From: Rhizomicrobium sp.
GTDB lineage: Bacteria; Pseudomonadota; Alphaproteobacteria; Micropepsales; Micropepsaceae
Assembly (NCBI GenBank): GCA_037200385.1
Contig: JBBCGL010000001.1
Location: 3,425,418 to 3,489,417 of the forward strand
Length of the DNA: 64,000 nt
Direction: 5' to 3'
Under the pieces are notes generated by a model. That model was given only the letters and a program-made list of their open reading frames with translations, was not told where the DNA came from and ran no database searches. Made by a program: the position numbers and the translations under genes. Positions 1-8,806 of this stretch are shown here, one piece after another. Position 1 is the first letter of the stretch; the number at the start of each line of letters is the position of its first letter.

Positions 1-71
1 GCCGCCTTTCGCGCCGCGTCGATGCGCGCGACAATGGCCGACAGGTTCTCGTTGATTTGCTCGGGGGTCAT
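1..71 (-). CDS. YggS/PLPBP-family PLP-binding protein, N-terminal fragment
   Basis: Only the first 23 codons are inside the window; the gene continues off the left edge. The reverse strand reads MTPEQINENLSAIVARIDAA from an ATG at 69-71. This matches the usual amphipathic start of the YggS family (pyridoxal-phosphate-binding homeostasis proteins), which precedes the alanine-racemase-like barrel. The gene is divergent from the ThiE-like gene. The family call rests on a short N-terminus and on the common neighbourhood with thiE and leuS in alphaproteobacteria, so it is tentative. Confidence 0.55.
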   Translation of the reverse strand, partial: MTPEQINENLSAIVARIDAARKA

Positions 72-95
72 GTGGCCGACACTCTCACGCGACGC

Positions 96-764
96 ATGCT
101 GGCAAGGCAAGCGGCCCGGCTCAATGTCGCGTGCGGCATGGCGGGCCTGCTGCCGCCGCTCGCGCTGCTGACGGATGACGAGCGCCTGCCCGATCCTCTG
201 GCCGCCGCCCGCGCGCTGCCGAAGGGCTCCCTCATTGTCGTCCGCGCCCGCGATCCCGCCCGCCGCGCCGCGTTGCTCGACGCGATGCCGCGCGATCTCG
301 TCCGCCTCGTCGCGGACGATCCGCGCCTGGCGGCGCAGGCCGATGGCCTGCATCTGCCGCAGGCTCGTGCCGGCGAGGCTGGCCATTGGCGCGCCCGCCA
401 TCCGCGCTGGCTGATCACCGCCGCGGCGCATGGCACGGTCGCGCATGATCCATATCTCGACGCGGTCTTCCTCTCACCGGTCTTTCCGACGCGCTCGCAT
501 CCCGGCCGCGCCGCCCTCGGCGCCGTCCGCGCCAACGCGATGGCGCGCGCCTGCGGCCTGCCGGTCTATGCGCTTGGCGGCATCGAGGCGCAGAATGCGC
601 AGCGGCTGCACGGCTTTGCCGGCATCGCGGCGATCGGCGCGCTGGCGTTTTCCTCCCCCGTGGTTACGGGGGAGGGGGACCATCGCGCAGCGATGATGGA
701 GGGGGGAGCCATCGGGTCCGCCTCCTCCGTCTCGCCGCTACGCGGCGAGCCACCTCCCCCGTAA
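96..764 (+). CDS. ThiE/TenI-like thiamine phosphate synthase family protein
   Basis: A TIM-barrel protein of the thiamine-phosphate synthase/TenI superfamily. It shows LPPLALLTDDERLPDP near the N-terminus, a DAVFLSPVFPTRSHPG phosphate-loop region and a C-terminal YALGGIEAQNA glycine loop. The family joins HMP-PP and thiazole phosphate, or acts as a TenI-like relative. The ATG at 96 was chosen because earlier in-frame codons (TTG 57, GTG 72) overlap or abut the divergent YggS start. The last ~39 residues, after GALAF, are encoded by a palindromic repeat (648-780) and are not part of the family fold. It is divergent from yggS and convergent with the porin. Confidence 0.72.
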   Translation: MLARQAARLNVACGMAGLLPPLALLTDDERLPDPLAAARALPKGSLIVVRARDPARRAALLDAMPRDLVRLVADDPRLAAQADGLHLPQARAGEAGHWRARHPRWLITAAAHGTVAHDPYLDAVFLSPVFPTRSHPGRAALGAVRANAMARACGLPVYALGGIEAQNAQRLHGFAGIAAIGALAFSSPVVTGEGDHRAAMMEGGAIGSASSVSPLRGEPPPP

Positions 765-780
765 CAACGGGGGAGGAAAA
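648..780. repeat. Palindromic element, CCTCCCCCGT family, copy 1
   Basis: An imperfect 133-bp palindrome bounded by ttttcctcccccg on the left and cgggggaggaaaa on the right, with internal hairpins around CCTCCCCC/GGGGGAGG. It runs through the 3' end of the ThiE-like gene, supplying its last ~39 codons and its stop, and lies between two convergent genes. It resembles the copy at 5305-5430 in the lptE leader. It could also act as a transcription barrier, but it has no clear U-tract. Confidence 0.8.
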
Positions 781-786
781 GATCGT

Positions 787-1983
787 TCAGATATTCACCA
801 CCGCGTGCAGGAACACCGCGTCCATCTCCACCCGCGGCGCGCCGTTGTAGAACGTACCGATGTCGCGCGTGTAGTGCAGCTTCTGCCAGCCGCCGCTGAG
901 CTGCAGATTGGCGTTCACCGCATAGGCCGCATCGATCTCATAGGCATGCACGCCCAGATCGGCGAGGCCGAGCGCGCCGTCGGCATTGCCGGTGCCGAAC
1001 TCGCCGCCCAGCGACCAGGCGCCGCGCGACAGCACCGTGCTCAGATGCAGGCTCCGCGTCGCGCCGGACGCCAGCGCGTTGTTGATGTCGAAGGCATAGG
1101 TGTTGGCCTGGCGGAAGGCGCCGCCGACCGCGAGCTTGGTGTCGTCGTCGATGTCCCAGTCGGCTTCGCCGCCCGCGCCCCAGTCGGTCAGCCCGGCATG
1201 GCCCACCGTCTTGCGATCGCCATGCCCGACCGTGATGCCCGCATAGGCCTGCAGGGTGATCGGCCCGAAGGAATCCGAATAGTTCAGCGCCCCTTCCCAC
1301 AGGCTCTTCTGCCGGTTCGGCCCCGCCGGCCCATTGTTGAGGAACGGCAGGACGTCCTTGCCCTCCGACGGCGTAAAGGACGCCGCCAGCTGCACCCCGA
1401 ACAGGCGCGGCGTATAATAGGAGACCTTGGCGTAGTTGAGCGACGACTCGACCGCGCTGTTGAGCGCGAACACGTTGATGAAGGCCGCACCGGTCGACGG
1501 ATCGCGGAAGAAGGTCGCGTTCGGATTGTCGATCGTGACCTCGCCGTTCACGACGGGGCCGGTGACCGCGAGCGCGTAAGCCGCGCCGTCCGTCATGCCG
1601 ACATCGATCCGCCCCAGCCCGGTCTGCGCCGTGCCGTAGAGCTTGGCGAGCAGGTCGCCGCCGTAATTGTCGCTCGAGAGATCGTCGTGATAGAGCTCGA
1701 ACGTCCCTTTGACCGCGAGCGACAGGCCGCTGTCATAGTCGCGCTGCAGGCTGGCCTTCAGCGCGGCAGCGCCGGTGGCGCTGACCTTGCCGAACGGCCC
1801 TGACGGCTGGTCGGCGTCGAACGCGCTGCCATAGGCCTGCCCGCCGACCGAATAGGCCAGGTCGCCGGCAAAACCGGTCAGCGGCGCCACGCTCCAATCG
1901 TCCCAGGCGGCGGCGGCCGGGCTGCACAGCACGGCGCCCAGCGCGGTCCCAAGGGCCAGCCTGCGGCCCAGCGAATTCCTCAT
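787..1983 (-). CDS. Outer-membrane porin (Gram-negative porin superfamily)
   Basis: A 398-residue beta-barrel porin. It begins with a classic Sec signal peptide (MRNSLGRRLALGTALG..., cleavage after about residue 26, SPAAAA). Alternating aromatic and polar strands follow, with typical porin phrases such as SLNYAKVSYYTPRLFGVQLAASF and KLHYTRDIGTFY. It would form a passive diffusion channel in the outer membrane. The ATG at 1983 is preferred over an upstream in-frame start because GAGGG lies about 10 nt before it and the signal peptide begins there. The C-terminal residue is Ile after VVN rather than the usual Phe, a mild oddity for BAM recognition. It stands alone as a transcription unit. Confidence 0.85.
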   Translation of the reverse strand: MRNSLGRRLALGTALGAVLCSPAAAAWDDWSVAPLTGFAGDLAYSVGGQAYGSAFDADQPSGPFGKVSATGAAALKASLQRDYDSGLSLAVKGTFELYHDDLSSDNYGGDLLAKLYGTAQTGLGRIDVGMTDGAAYALAVTGPVVNGEVTIDNPNATFFRDPSTGAAFINVFALNSAVESSLNYAKVSYYTPRLFGVQLAASFTPSEGKDVLPFLNNGPAGPNRQKSLWEGALNYSDSFGPITLQAYAGITVGHGDRKTVGHAGLTDWGAGGEADWDIDDDTKLAVGGAFRQANTYAFDINNALASGATRSLHLSTVLSRGAWSLGGEFGTGNADGALGLADLGVHAYEIDAAYAVNANLQLSGGWQKLHYTRDIGTFYNGAPRVEMDAVFLHAVVNI

Positions 1984-2091
1984 GCGCAAACGATCCCTCA
2001 CCGGCCGCGGCCTTTTGCCTGTCATAGCACAGCATCCCGGATTTCGGGTTAAGCGCCTGTCAGGACGTTAATAATCGCCGCGTAAGCCCGG

Positions 2092-2120
2092 TTGCGCCCC
2101 CGGTAAGACCCTTTTATAAG
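2092..2120 (+). promoter_or_regulatory. Predicted sigma-70-type promoter of the DUF3576-leuS unit
   Basis: TTGCGC at 2092-2097 and TATAAG at 2115-2120 are separated by 17 bp, about 90 bp before the DUF3576 lipoprotein ATG. It is read by eye only and the -35 is imperfect. Confidence 0.45.
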
Positions 2121-2208
2121 CGCTGCCTTGTGGGGGGCGTAAAAGAGGGGCTCCCCAAGGACGCGCGAACGCGCTGTCTTTGGCAGCACCAACAACGAAA
2201 GCGGTCCC

Positions 2209-2649
2209 ATGCGAGTTCTTTCCGTCCTGGCCTTGGCCGTCATCCTGGCCGGTTGCAGCTCGGACAACACGATGCCCGACAACAGCAGCGGCGCGACCGC
2301 GATCTCCGCGAACTCCGGCGCGCGCACCCTGGGCGTGAATTCCTATCTGTGGCATGCGACGCTGGACACGCTGTCCTTCGTGCCGCTGGCCTCGGCCGAT
2401 CCGTTCGGCGGCGTGGTGATCACCGAGTGGTATTCGCCGCCCCAGACCCCGACCGAGCGCATGAAGGTCACGGTCTACATCCTGGACCGCAACCTGCGCG
2501 CCGATGGCCTCAAGGTCGCGGTGTTCCGCCAGACCAAGGCGGCGGACGGCTGGGCCGACGCCACGGTGTCGAACGACACCGCCGTGAAGCTGGAGGACGC
2601 GATCCTGACCCGTGCCCGCGAGCTTCGACTTGCGAGCGAAGGCAATTAA
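2209..2649 (+). CDS. DUF3576 family lipoprotein
   Basis: A 146-residue protein with a lipoprotein signal peptide (MRVLSVLALAVILAGC; lipobox LAGC, Cys16). It is then probably lipid-anchored in the cell envelope. The mature part contains VNSYLWHATLDTLSFVPLASADPFGGVV and YSPPQTPTERMKVTVYILDR, characteristic of DUF3576, a family that usually lies directly before leuS in alphaproteobacteria, as here. Its function is unknown; the link to leuS-lptE suggests an envelope role but this is only inference. A candidate promoter lies upstream, and leuS follows after 85 nt. Confidence 0.82.
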   Translation: MRVLSVLALAVILAGCSSDNTMPDNSSGATAISANSGARTLGVNSYLWHATLDTLSFVPLASADPFGGVVITEWYSPPQTPTERMKVTVYILDRNLRADGLKVAVFRQTKAADGWADATVSNDTAVKLEDAILTRARELRLASEGN

Positions 2650-2734
2650 TCTCGAGCAAATCGCTGTAGCCTGATCCCACGCCGGAGGCCTCAGCGGCCT
2701 CATCGTAAAGCGGCGGCAGAGGAAGAGCGAAGCG

Positions 2735-5272
2735 ATGGCGCGGTACAACGCCAAGGAATCGGAACCGAAATGGCAGGCGGCGTGGAACGCGCGCCAGTCC
2801 TTCCTCACCTCGACCGACCATTCCCGGCCCAAATGCTATGTGCTCGAGATGTTCCCCTATCCGTCGGGGCGCGTGCACATGGGCCATGTGCGCAACTACA
2901 CGATGGGCGACGTCATCGCGCGCTTCCGCCGGGCGCAAGGGTTCAACGTCCTGCACCCGATGGGCTGGGACGCCTTCGGCCTGCCGGCGGAGAACGCGGC
3001 GCGCGACGGCGGCATCAATCCGCGCGAATGGACCTATGCGAATATCGACGCGATGCGCGCCGAGCTGAAATCGCTGGGCCTGGCGATCGACTGGAGCCGC
3101 GAATTCGCGACCTGCGACCCGGACTACTACAAGCACCAGCAGAAGCTGTTCCTGGATTTCTACGCCGGCGACCTCGTCTACCGCCACGAGGCGGACGTCA
3201 ACTGGGATCCGGTCGACATGACCGTGCTCGCCAATGAGCAGGTGATCGACGGCAAGGGCTGGCGCTCCGGCGCGGCCGTGGAGCGGCGCAAGCTGAGCCA
3301 GTGGTTCTTCCGCATCACCCGCTATTCCGAGGAATTGCTGCGCGCCCTGGACCAGCTGGAGAAGTGGCCCGAGAAGGTCCGGCTGATGCAGAAGAACTGG
3401 ATCGGCCGCTCCGAGGGCTTGCGCTTCGCCTTCGACCTGTCGAACCTGACCGCGCTCGACGTCTTCACGACGCGGCCCGACACGCTGTTCGGCGCCAGCT
3501 TCGTCGCGCTCTCGCCCGATCATCCGCTGACGGAGGAATTGGCGAAGACAGATCCGAAATTGCGCGACTTCATCGCCGAGTGCCGCCGCACGGGCACGGC
3601 GGAGGCCGAGATCGAGACGGCGGAGAAGCTGGGCTACGACACCGGCCTGACCGCGTCGCATCCCTTCGATCCCGACTGGAAGCTGCCGGTGATGGTCGCC
3701 AATTTCGTGCTGATGGGATACGGCACCGGCGCGATCTTCGGCTGTCCGGCGCATGACCAGCGCGACTGGGATTTCGCGACCAAGTACCGCCTGCCGATCC
3801 TGCCGGTCGTGGCGCCCGAAGGCGCGGCGGATGTGGACGTGAGCACCGAGGCCTATGTCGGCCCCGGCCGGCTGGTGCATTCGCGCTTCCTGGACGGCAT
3901 GGATGTCGAGACCGCGAAGCGCGAAGTCGCCGCCCGCCTGGAAGCGGCGGGCAAGGGCCGGCGCACGGTGAATTACCGCCTGCGCGACTGGCTCGCCTCG
4001 CGCCAGCGCGCCTGGGGCTGCCCGATCCCGATGATCCATTGCGCCGCCTGCGGCGTGGTGCCGGCGCCCGAAAGCGACCTGCCGATCAAGCTGCCCGACG
4101 ACCTGGACTTCTCGGTCAAGGGCAATCCGCTGGACGCGCATCCCACCTTCAAGCACACGACGTGCCCGTCTTGCGGCGGCGAAGCGCGGCGCGACACCGA
4201 CACGCTCGACACCTTCGTGGATTCGTCCTGGTATTTCGCGCGCTTCGCCGATCCCTTCGCGGCCGATCCGGTGAACCGCGACGCGGTGAACTACTGGCTG
4301 CCCGTGGACCAGTATATCGGCGGGATCGAGCATGCGATCCTGCATCTGCTCTATGCCCGCTTCTTCACCCGCGCCATGCACGCCACGGGCTGGGCGAAGA
4401 TCGACGAGCCCTTCGCCAGCCTGTTCACCCAGGGCATGGTCTGCCACGAGACCTATAAGGGCCATAATGGCGGCTGGATCGAGCCGGCCGAGGTCGAGAA
4501 GCGCGGCGACCGGGCGTTCCTGAAAGGCACCGATACCGAAGTGACGGTCGGTCCTTCGGAGAAGATGTCGAAGTCCAAGAAGAACGTCGTCGCGCCCATG
4601 GGCATGATCGACGCTTACGGCGCCGACGCGATCCGCTGGTTCATGCTCTCGGATTCGCCGCCGGAGCGCGACGTCGACTGGTCGGAATCGGGGGCCGAGG
4701 GCTGCTGGCGGTTCGTTCAGCGCATCTGGCGCCTGGTGAGCGAAGCCGAAGGCCTGCCTGCGCCGGGCACCAAGGTCGGTGCGGCATCCGGCGACGCGCT
4801 GGCGCTGCGCCAGGCGACGCATCGCGCCATCGCGGCGGTGACCGACGACCTGGCGAATCTGCGCTTCAACCGCGCCGTGGCGCAGATCTACACCCTGGCC
4901 AATGCGATCCAGGATGCGCCGAAGGCCGACGCCGCGGTGCGCCGCGAGGCGCTCGAGACCATCGTGCTGCTGGTCGGCCCGATGATGCCGCATCTGGCGG
5001 AAAGCTGCTGGGAGGCCCTGGGCCATGCCACGCTGCTGGTCGATACGAAATGGCCGGATTTCATCGCGGCGCTGACGCAGTCCCAGACCGTCACGATCGC
5101 GGTCCAGATCAACGGCAAGCGCCGGAGCGAGATCACGATCGGGATCAATGCCGACGAGGCCGCGGTCCGCAGCGCCGCGCTGGCGGAAGAGGGCATCGTC
5201 CGCGCCCTGGACGGCAAGACGCCGAAGAAAGTCATTGTCGTCCCCGGCCGGATCGTGAACATCGTCGCATGA
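2735..5272 (+). CDS. leuS: Leucyl-tRNA synthetase
   Basis: A full-length 845-residue class I aminoacyl-tRNA synthetase that charges tRNA-Leu in the cytoplasm. The HIGH motif appears as HMGH (residues 48-51, in [18 protein letters not shown]) and the KMSKS motif is exact (about residues 610-614). The CP1 editing domain with [11 protein letters not shown] lies between them, and Cys pairs in the insert ([18 protein letters not shown]) fit a zinc-binding module. The C-terminal VQINGKRR region is typical of LeuRS. The stop overlaps an ATG (ATGA at 5269-5272) that is in frame with lptE, so leuS and lptE were probably translationally coupled before a repeat inserted. Confidence 0.98.
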   Translation: MARYNAKESEPKWQAAWNARQSFLTSTDHSRPKCYVLEMFPYPSGRVHMGHVRNYTMGDVIARFRRAQGFNVLHPMGWDAFGLPAENAARDGGINPREWTYANIDAMRAELKSLGLAIDWSREFATCDPDYYKHQQKLFLDFYAGDLVYRHEADVNWDPVDMTVLANEQVIDGKGWRSGAAVERRKLSQWFFRITRYSEELLRALDQLEKWPEKVRLMQKNWIGRSEGLRFAFDLSNLTALDVFTTRPDTLFGASFVALSPDHPLTEELAKTDPKLRDFIAECRRTGTAEAEIETAEKLGYDTGLTASHPFDPDWKLPVMVANFVLMGYGTGAIFGCPAHDQRDWDFATKYRLPILPVVAPEGAADVDVSTEAYVGPGRLVHSRFLDGMDVETAKREVAARLEAAGKGRRTVNYRLRDWLASRQRAWGCPIPMIHCAACGVVPAPESDLPIKLPDDLDFSVKGNPLDAHPTFKHTTCPSCGGEARRDTDTLDTFVDSSWYFARFADPFAADPVNRDAVNYWLPVDQYIGGIEHAILHLLYARFFTRAMHATGWAKIDEPFASLFTQGMVCHETYKGHNGGWIEPAEVEKRGDRAFLKGTDTEVTVGPSEKMSKSKKNVVAPMGMIDAYGADAIRWFMLSDSPPERDVDWSESGAEGCWRFVQRIWRLVSEAEGLPAPGTKVGAASGDALALRQATHRAIAAVTDDLANLRFNRAVAQIYTLANAIQDAPKADAAVRREALETIVLLVGPMMPHLAESCWEALGHATLLVDTKWPDFIAALTQSQTVTIAVQINGKRRSEITIGINADEAAVRSAALAEEGIVRALDGKTPKKVIVVPGRIVNIVA

Positions 5273-5304
5273 GACCGCGCGCTTTGCATGTCGCATTTCG
5301 GTTT

Positions 5305-5430
5305 ACCTCCCCCAACGGGGGAGGTCGGAAAATCGCGGAGCGATTTTTCGGGTGGAGGCGCCCGGCCTCGAAAAGCCCCACCCGAAAAACATCTGCGATG
5401 TTTTTCGACCTCCCCGTTCCGGGGAGGTGG
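5305..5430. repeat. Palindromic element, CCTCCCC family, copy 2, inside the lptE leader
   Basis: An overall 126-bp inverted repeat. Its left half (ACCTCCCCCAACGGGGGAGG...) pairs with the right half (...CCTCCCCGTTCCGGGGAGGT), with inner hairpins at AAAATCGCGGAGCGATTTT and AAAAACATCTGCGATGTTTTT. It is exactly 42 codons long and open in the lptE frame. Its right end supplies the Shine-Dalgarno-like GGGGAGGTGG ten bases before ATG 5440. It belongs to the same family as 648-780. Confidence 0.85.
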
Positions 5431-5439
5431 ATCGCCATC

Positions 5440-5937
5440 ATGCTCTCGACGTTCCTCCTCGCCGGCTGCGGTTTCCATCCGCTCTACGGCGGGATGAACG
5501 GCCGCATGCAGGCGACGCTGTCGCAGATCTATGTCGAGCCGGTGTCCGACAAGATCGGCTATGAGCTGCGCAACCGCATGATCGACCTGCTCGACGGCCA
5601 GGGCAGCGCCCAGGGCGCCGCCTATCGCCTCAAGCTCTCCCTGACCCAGACCAGCCAGGGCATCGCGCTGCAGAGCGGCGGCAACACGTCGTCGATCACG
5701 CGCTACAACGACACGCTGAAAGTCACCTATACGCTGACCGACATGAGCGGGAAGCTCATCACCTCCGGCATCGAGACGGGCCTCTCCGCCTACAACGTGC
5801 TGCCCTCGGGCCCCGGCCTCTATCCGAACGCCAATTACGGCACGCTTGCCGCGCAGCAGGATGCCGACCAGCGGGCCGCGGAAGACATCGCCGAACGCAT
5901 CCGGCTCGATCTCAACGTCTATTTCGTCAGGCGATGA
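5440..5937 (+). CDS. lptE: LPS-assembly lipoprotein LptE
   Basis: LptE is the outer-membrane lipoprotein that plugs LptD during lipopolysaccharide export. The lipobox LLAGC is followed by GFHPLYGG, the hallmark start of mature LptE. The rest (YELRNRMIDLL, TYTLTDMSGKLITSG, a C-terminal AAEDIAERIRLDLNVYF helix) fits the family. Three in-frame ATGs are possible. 5440 has a strong SD supplied by the repeat but gives a very short signal without positive charge. 5398 gives a longer one inside the repeat. 5269, overlapping the leuS stop, becomes a normal signal peptide ([12 protein letters not shown] joined to IAIMLSTFLLAGC) if the 126-bp repeat is removed. It overlaps holA by ATGA. Confidence 0.88.
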   Translation: MLSTFLLAGCGFHPLYGGMNGRMQATLSQIYVEPVSDKIGYELRNRMIDLLDGQGSAQGAAYRLKLSLTQTSQGIALQSGGNTSSITRYNDTLKVTYTLTDMSGKLITSGIETGLSAYNVLPSGPGLYPNANYGTLAAQQDADQRAAEDIAERIRLDLNVYFVRR

Positions 5938-6968
5938 CCGAGATCAAAGGCGCCAGCATCGATCGCGCGCTCTCCCATTTCCCCAAGGAGATGGTGGCGG
6001 CGCTGATCTTCGGCCCCGACCAGGGCCTAGTGCGCGAGCGGGCCGAGAAACTGATCCGCAGCGTCGTACCCGACCTCAAGGATCCTTTCCTCATCGCCGA
6101 TCTCGACGACGGTGTGCTGGCCTCCGATCCGGCGCGGCTGGCCGACGAGGCGGCGGCGATCGCCATGCTGGGCGGCCGTCGCGTGGTGCGGGTGCGCGGC
6201 GCGGGCAACGGGCTCGCCAAGCTGTTCGAGCGCTTCCTCGACGACCCGGCCGGCGATGCGCTGATCGTGGTCGAGGGCGGCGACCTCGCGCGGGGTACCG
6301 GCCTGCGCAAAGTGTTCGAGGGCGCCGACAACGCGGCCGCCATCGCCTGTTATGGCGACACGGCGCGCGACCTGCCCGATGTGATCCAGAGCGCGCTGAA
6401 GGCCGAGGGCTTCAGTATCGCGCCCGATGCCCTGGCCGACGCCGCGTCGCGGCTGGGCTCGGACCGCGGCGTGACGCGGCGCGAGCTCGAAAAGCTCGCG
6501 CTCTACGCGCAGGGGCAGAAGCAGATCACGCTGGAAGACGTCCGCGCCACGCTGGGCGACGAGGCCGAGGTGCGCGCCGAGGAGGCGCTCGACGCCGCGG
6601 GGCAGGGCGATCTGCGCAAGCTGGACCTCGCGATGGAGCGCTTGTGGGTCTCGGGTACCTCGCCGGTCGCGATCGTCCGCATGGCGCTCGGTCATTTCCA
6701 GCGCCTCGCACTGGTCAAGTCGGAGATGGAGAAGGGCGAGCCGCTCGATGGCGCGCTGCGCCGCCTGCGCCCGCCGCTGCATTTCATGCGCCAGGCCTCG
6801 TTCAAGGCCCAGCTCGCCCTGTGGGAGGCCGCCCGCCTGCTCGATGCCTGCGACCTTCTGCTGGAGACCGAGGCGCTGACCAAGACCACGGCGGTCCCGG
6901 CCGAGACGGTGACGGCGCGGGCGTTGTTCAACATTGCGGCCATGGCGCGGAGCAGGAAGCGTGAATAG
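5934..6968 (+). CDS. holA: DNA polymerase III delta subunit
   Basis: A 344-residue clamp-loader delta subunit, which opens the beta clamp at primed sites. It begins with the family-typical segment MTEIKGASIDRALSHFPKEM and the FGPDQGLVRERAEKL motif at about residues 24-40. The C-terminal helical domain (VARLALGHFQRL-like, here IVRMALGHFQRLALV) forms the clamp-loader collar. The order lptE-holA after leuS is conserved in alphaproteobacteria. The start overlaps the lptE stop (ATGA), indicating translational coupling. Its stop codon TAG lies at the first unit of a heptamer-repeat hairpin. Confidence 0.93.
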   Translation: MTEIKGASIDRALSHFPKEMVAALIFGPDQGLVRERAEKLIRSVVPDLKDPFLIADLDDGVLASDPARLADEAAAIAMLGGRRVVRVRGAGNGLAKLFERFLDDPAGDALIVVEGGDLARGTGLRKVFEGADNAAAIACYGDTARDLPDVIQSALKAEGFSIAPDALADAASRLGSDRGVTRRELEKLALYAQGQKQITLEDVRATLGDEAEVRAEEALDAAGQGDLRKLDLAMERLWVSGTSPVAIVRMALGHFQRLALVKSEMEKGEPLDGALRRLRPPLHFMRQASFKAQLALWEAARLLDACDLLLETEALTKTTAVPAETVTARALFNIAAMARSRKRE

Positions 6969-7041
6969 CGAGTAGCGAGTAGCGAATAGGGCTGAATGTG
7001 GCTACCCTACTCGCTACTCGCTACTCGCTACTCGCTACTGG
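6963..7041. repeat. Heptamer-based inverted repeat (GCGAGTA)n between holA and hisF
   Basis: The left arm (6963-6992) is built of AGTAGCG/AATAGCG units and the right arm (7002-7041) of CTACTCG units, so the transcript can fold into a long, nearly perfect hairpin of about 24 bp with a loop around gctgaatgtggct. It begins at the holA stop codon and ends 4 bp before the hisF ATG. There is no U-tract, so it is not a standard terminator. Confidence 0.85.
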
Positions 7042-7044
7042 CCA

Positions 7045-7818
7045 ATGCTCAAAATCCGCATCATCCCCTGCCTCGATGTGAAGGACGGCCGCGTCGTCAA
7101 GGGGATCAACTTCGAATCCCTGCGCGACGCGGGCGACCCGGTGGAGCAGGCGGTGATCTACGACGCCGCAGGCGCCGACGAGCTCTGCTTCCTCGACATC
7201 ACCGCCTCCCACGAGAACCGCGGCACCATCCTCGACGTGGTGCGCCGCACGGCGGATGTCTGCTTCATGCCGCTCACCGTCGGCGGTGGGGTGCGGACGC
7301 TCGACGACATCCGCGCCCTGCTGCTGGCCGGCGCCGACAAGGTCTCGATCAACACCGAAGCGGTGCGCCGTCCTGAATTCGTCCGCGAGGCGGCGGAGAA
7401 ATTCGGCAGCCAGTGCATCGTCGCGGCGATCGACGCGAAACAGGGCAGCCACGCGCACAATCATCCGCCCTTCGAGGTCTTCACCCATGGCGGGCGCAAC
7501 GCCACCGGCATCGACGCGGTCGCCCATGCGGTGAAGCTCGTCGAATACGGTGCGGGCGAGATCCTGCTCACCTCGATGGACCGCGACGGAACCAAGGCCG
7601 GCTACGACATCCCGCTGACCCGCGCCATCGCCGATGCGGTTCCGGTTCCCGTCATCGCCTCGGGCGGCGTCGGCAAGCTGGAGGATCTCGTCGCCGGGGT
7701 GCGCGACGGCCACGCCTCGGCCGTGCTCGCCGCTTCGATCTTCCATTTCGGCGAGGCGACGATTGCGCAGGCCAAGGCGGCGCTCGCAAAAGCCGGATTG
7801 CCGGTGCGCCCCGCTTAG
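7045..7818 (+). CDS. hisF: Imidazole glycerol phosphate synthase cyclase subunit
   Basis: A 257-residue (beta/alpha)8 barrel. HisF uses ammonia made by HisH to convert PRFAR to imidazole-glycerol phosphate and AICAR in histidine synthesis. The start [20 protein letters not shown] carries the catalytic Asp (residue 11). The AAIDAKQG strand, [15 protein letters not shown] and the [11 protein letters not shown] phosphate loop are all present. The other his genes are not in the window. No Shine-Dalgarno is visible, because the heptamer hairpin ends just before the ATG, so initiation may depend on the hairpin or on coupling to holA. Confidence 0.97.
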   Translation: MLKIRIIPCLDVKDGRVVKGINFESLRDAGDPVEQAVIYDAAGADELCFLDITASHENRGTILDVVRRTADVCFMPLTVGGGVRTLDDIRALLLAGADKVSINTEAVRRPEFVREAAEKFGSQCIVAAIDAKQGSHAHNHPPFEVFTHGGRNATGIDAVAHAVKLVEYGAGEILLTSMDRDGTKAGYDIPLTRAIADAVPVPVIASGGVGKLEDLVAGVRDGHASAVLAASIFHFGEATIAQAKAALAKAGLPVRPA

Positions 7819-7832
7819 GCAAAGATGCGCGC

Positions 7833-8765
7833 ATGGAAGAGCCGCCGCGCGTCGCCATCGTCCGCTCCTATCGCTCGCATCCCGGTCCGGTGCACGCCCG
7901 GGCCGTGAACGCGCGCCGCGTGCCGTTGGCGCGAGGCATGCCGGTGGAGCAGGCGTTCCGTGCCACCATGCTCGAATGCCTCGCCCAGGTCGCCGGCAAC
8001 GCGCCGGCGATCCGCTCGCGCGATCCGCGCGGCGTGCACCAGATCCGCGTCGGCCTGCGCCGCCTGCAGATGGCGCTGGGCTCGTTCGGCGCCGAAACGC
8101 CGGAGCTGAAGGTGCTGGGCAAGCGCGGCCGCGCCATCGCCGAGGCCTTTGGTCCGGCGCGCGAGCTCGACGTCTTCACCGACGAGCTGCTCAAGCCGGT
8201 GATGCACAAATATGCCGGCGACGAATCCTTCATCGCCTTCGCGCTGGCGTTGCGCCATGCCCGCGGCGAGGCCTGGGACGATGCGCAGGCCGAGGTGCAG
8301 AATCCCGATTTCGCCGAATTCCTCAACGACGTCGCCGCGGCGGCCGAGTCGGCGCCCTCGGGGCCGAAGACGATCGGCAAGGTGGGGCGCCGTGCGCTGG
8401 ACGCGCATTGGGCGCGGGCCAGGAAGCGCGGCAAGCGCGTGCGCAAGACCTACGACCAGCGCACCCACAAGCTGCGCATCGCGCTCAAGAAGCTGCGCTA
8501 TGCGGCGGAGTTCTTCGCCCCGCTCTATCCGCCGAAGAAGACGGCGCGCTACATCAAGGCGCTCAAGGTGCTGCTCGACCGGATGGGCGCGGCGAACGAC
8601 GTGCACGGCATCGCCGACACGCTGGCACGCATCGGCTCGGGCCCCGACCTGCGCTTCGCCGCCGGCGCCGTCGCCGGCTGGCACGCAGGCCGCGAGAAGC
8701 GCCTGACGAAGAAGGCGATGCAAGGCTGGAAGGATTTCCGCAAGCGCAAGCCGTTCTGGGATTGA
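7833..8765 (+). CDS. CHAD domain-containing protein
   Basis: A 310-residue protein with a CHAD domain (conserved histidine alpha-helical domain). It has repeated His/Arg-rich helices: RGVHQIRVGLRRLQMALG, FGPARELDVFTDELL and THKLRIALKKLRYAAEFF. CHAD proteins bind polyphosphate and often accompany CYTH triphosphatases; none is adjacent here. The C-terminus is strongly basic (KKAMQGWKDFRKRKPFWD). It starts 15 nt after the hisF stop, so it is probably cotranscribed. Confidence 0.88.
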   Translation: MEEPPRVAIVRSYRSHPGPVHARAVNARRVPLARGMPVEQAFRATMLECLAQVAGNAPAIRSRDPRGVHQIRVGLRRLQMALGSFGAETPELKVLGKRGRAIAEAFGPARELDVFTDELLKPVMHKYAGDESFIAFALALRHARGEAWDDAQAEVQNPDFAEFLNDVAAAAESAPSGPKTIGKVGRRALDAHWARARKRGKRVRKTYDQRTHKLRIALKKLRYAAEFFAPLYPPKKTARYIKALKVLLDRMGAANDVHGIADTLARIGSGPDLRFAAGAVAGWHAGREKRLTKKAMQGWKDFRKRKPFWD

Positions 8766-8806
8766 AGCTGTCACGCCGCCCTCGCGGGCATAACAGTGGA
8801 CCGGCT

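Noticed and set aside
2510-5296. A 928-codon open frame on the minus strand opposite leuS
   Set aside because: Shadow of a GC-rich gene: composition rich in Arg, Gly, His and Asp with no domain, while the + strand encodes an intact LeuRS.
6963-7041. Tandem heptamers considered as a CRISPR-like array
   Set aside because: Units are 7 bp with no spacers and arranged as one inverted pair; no cas genes nearby.
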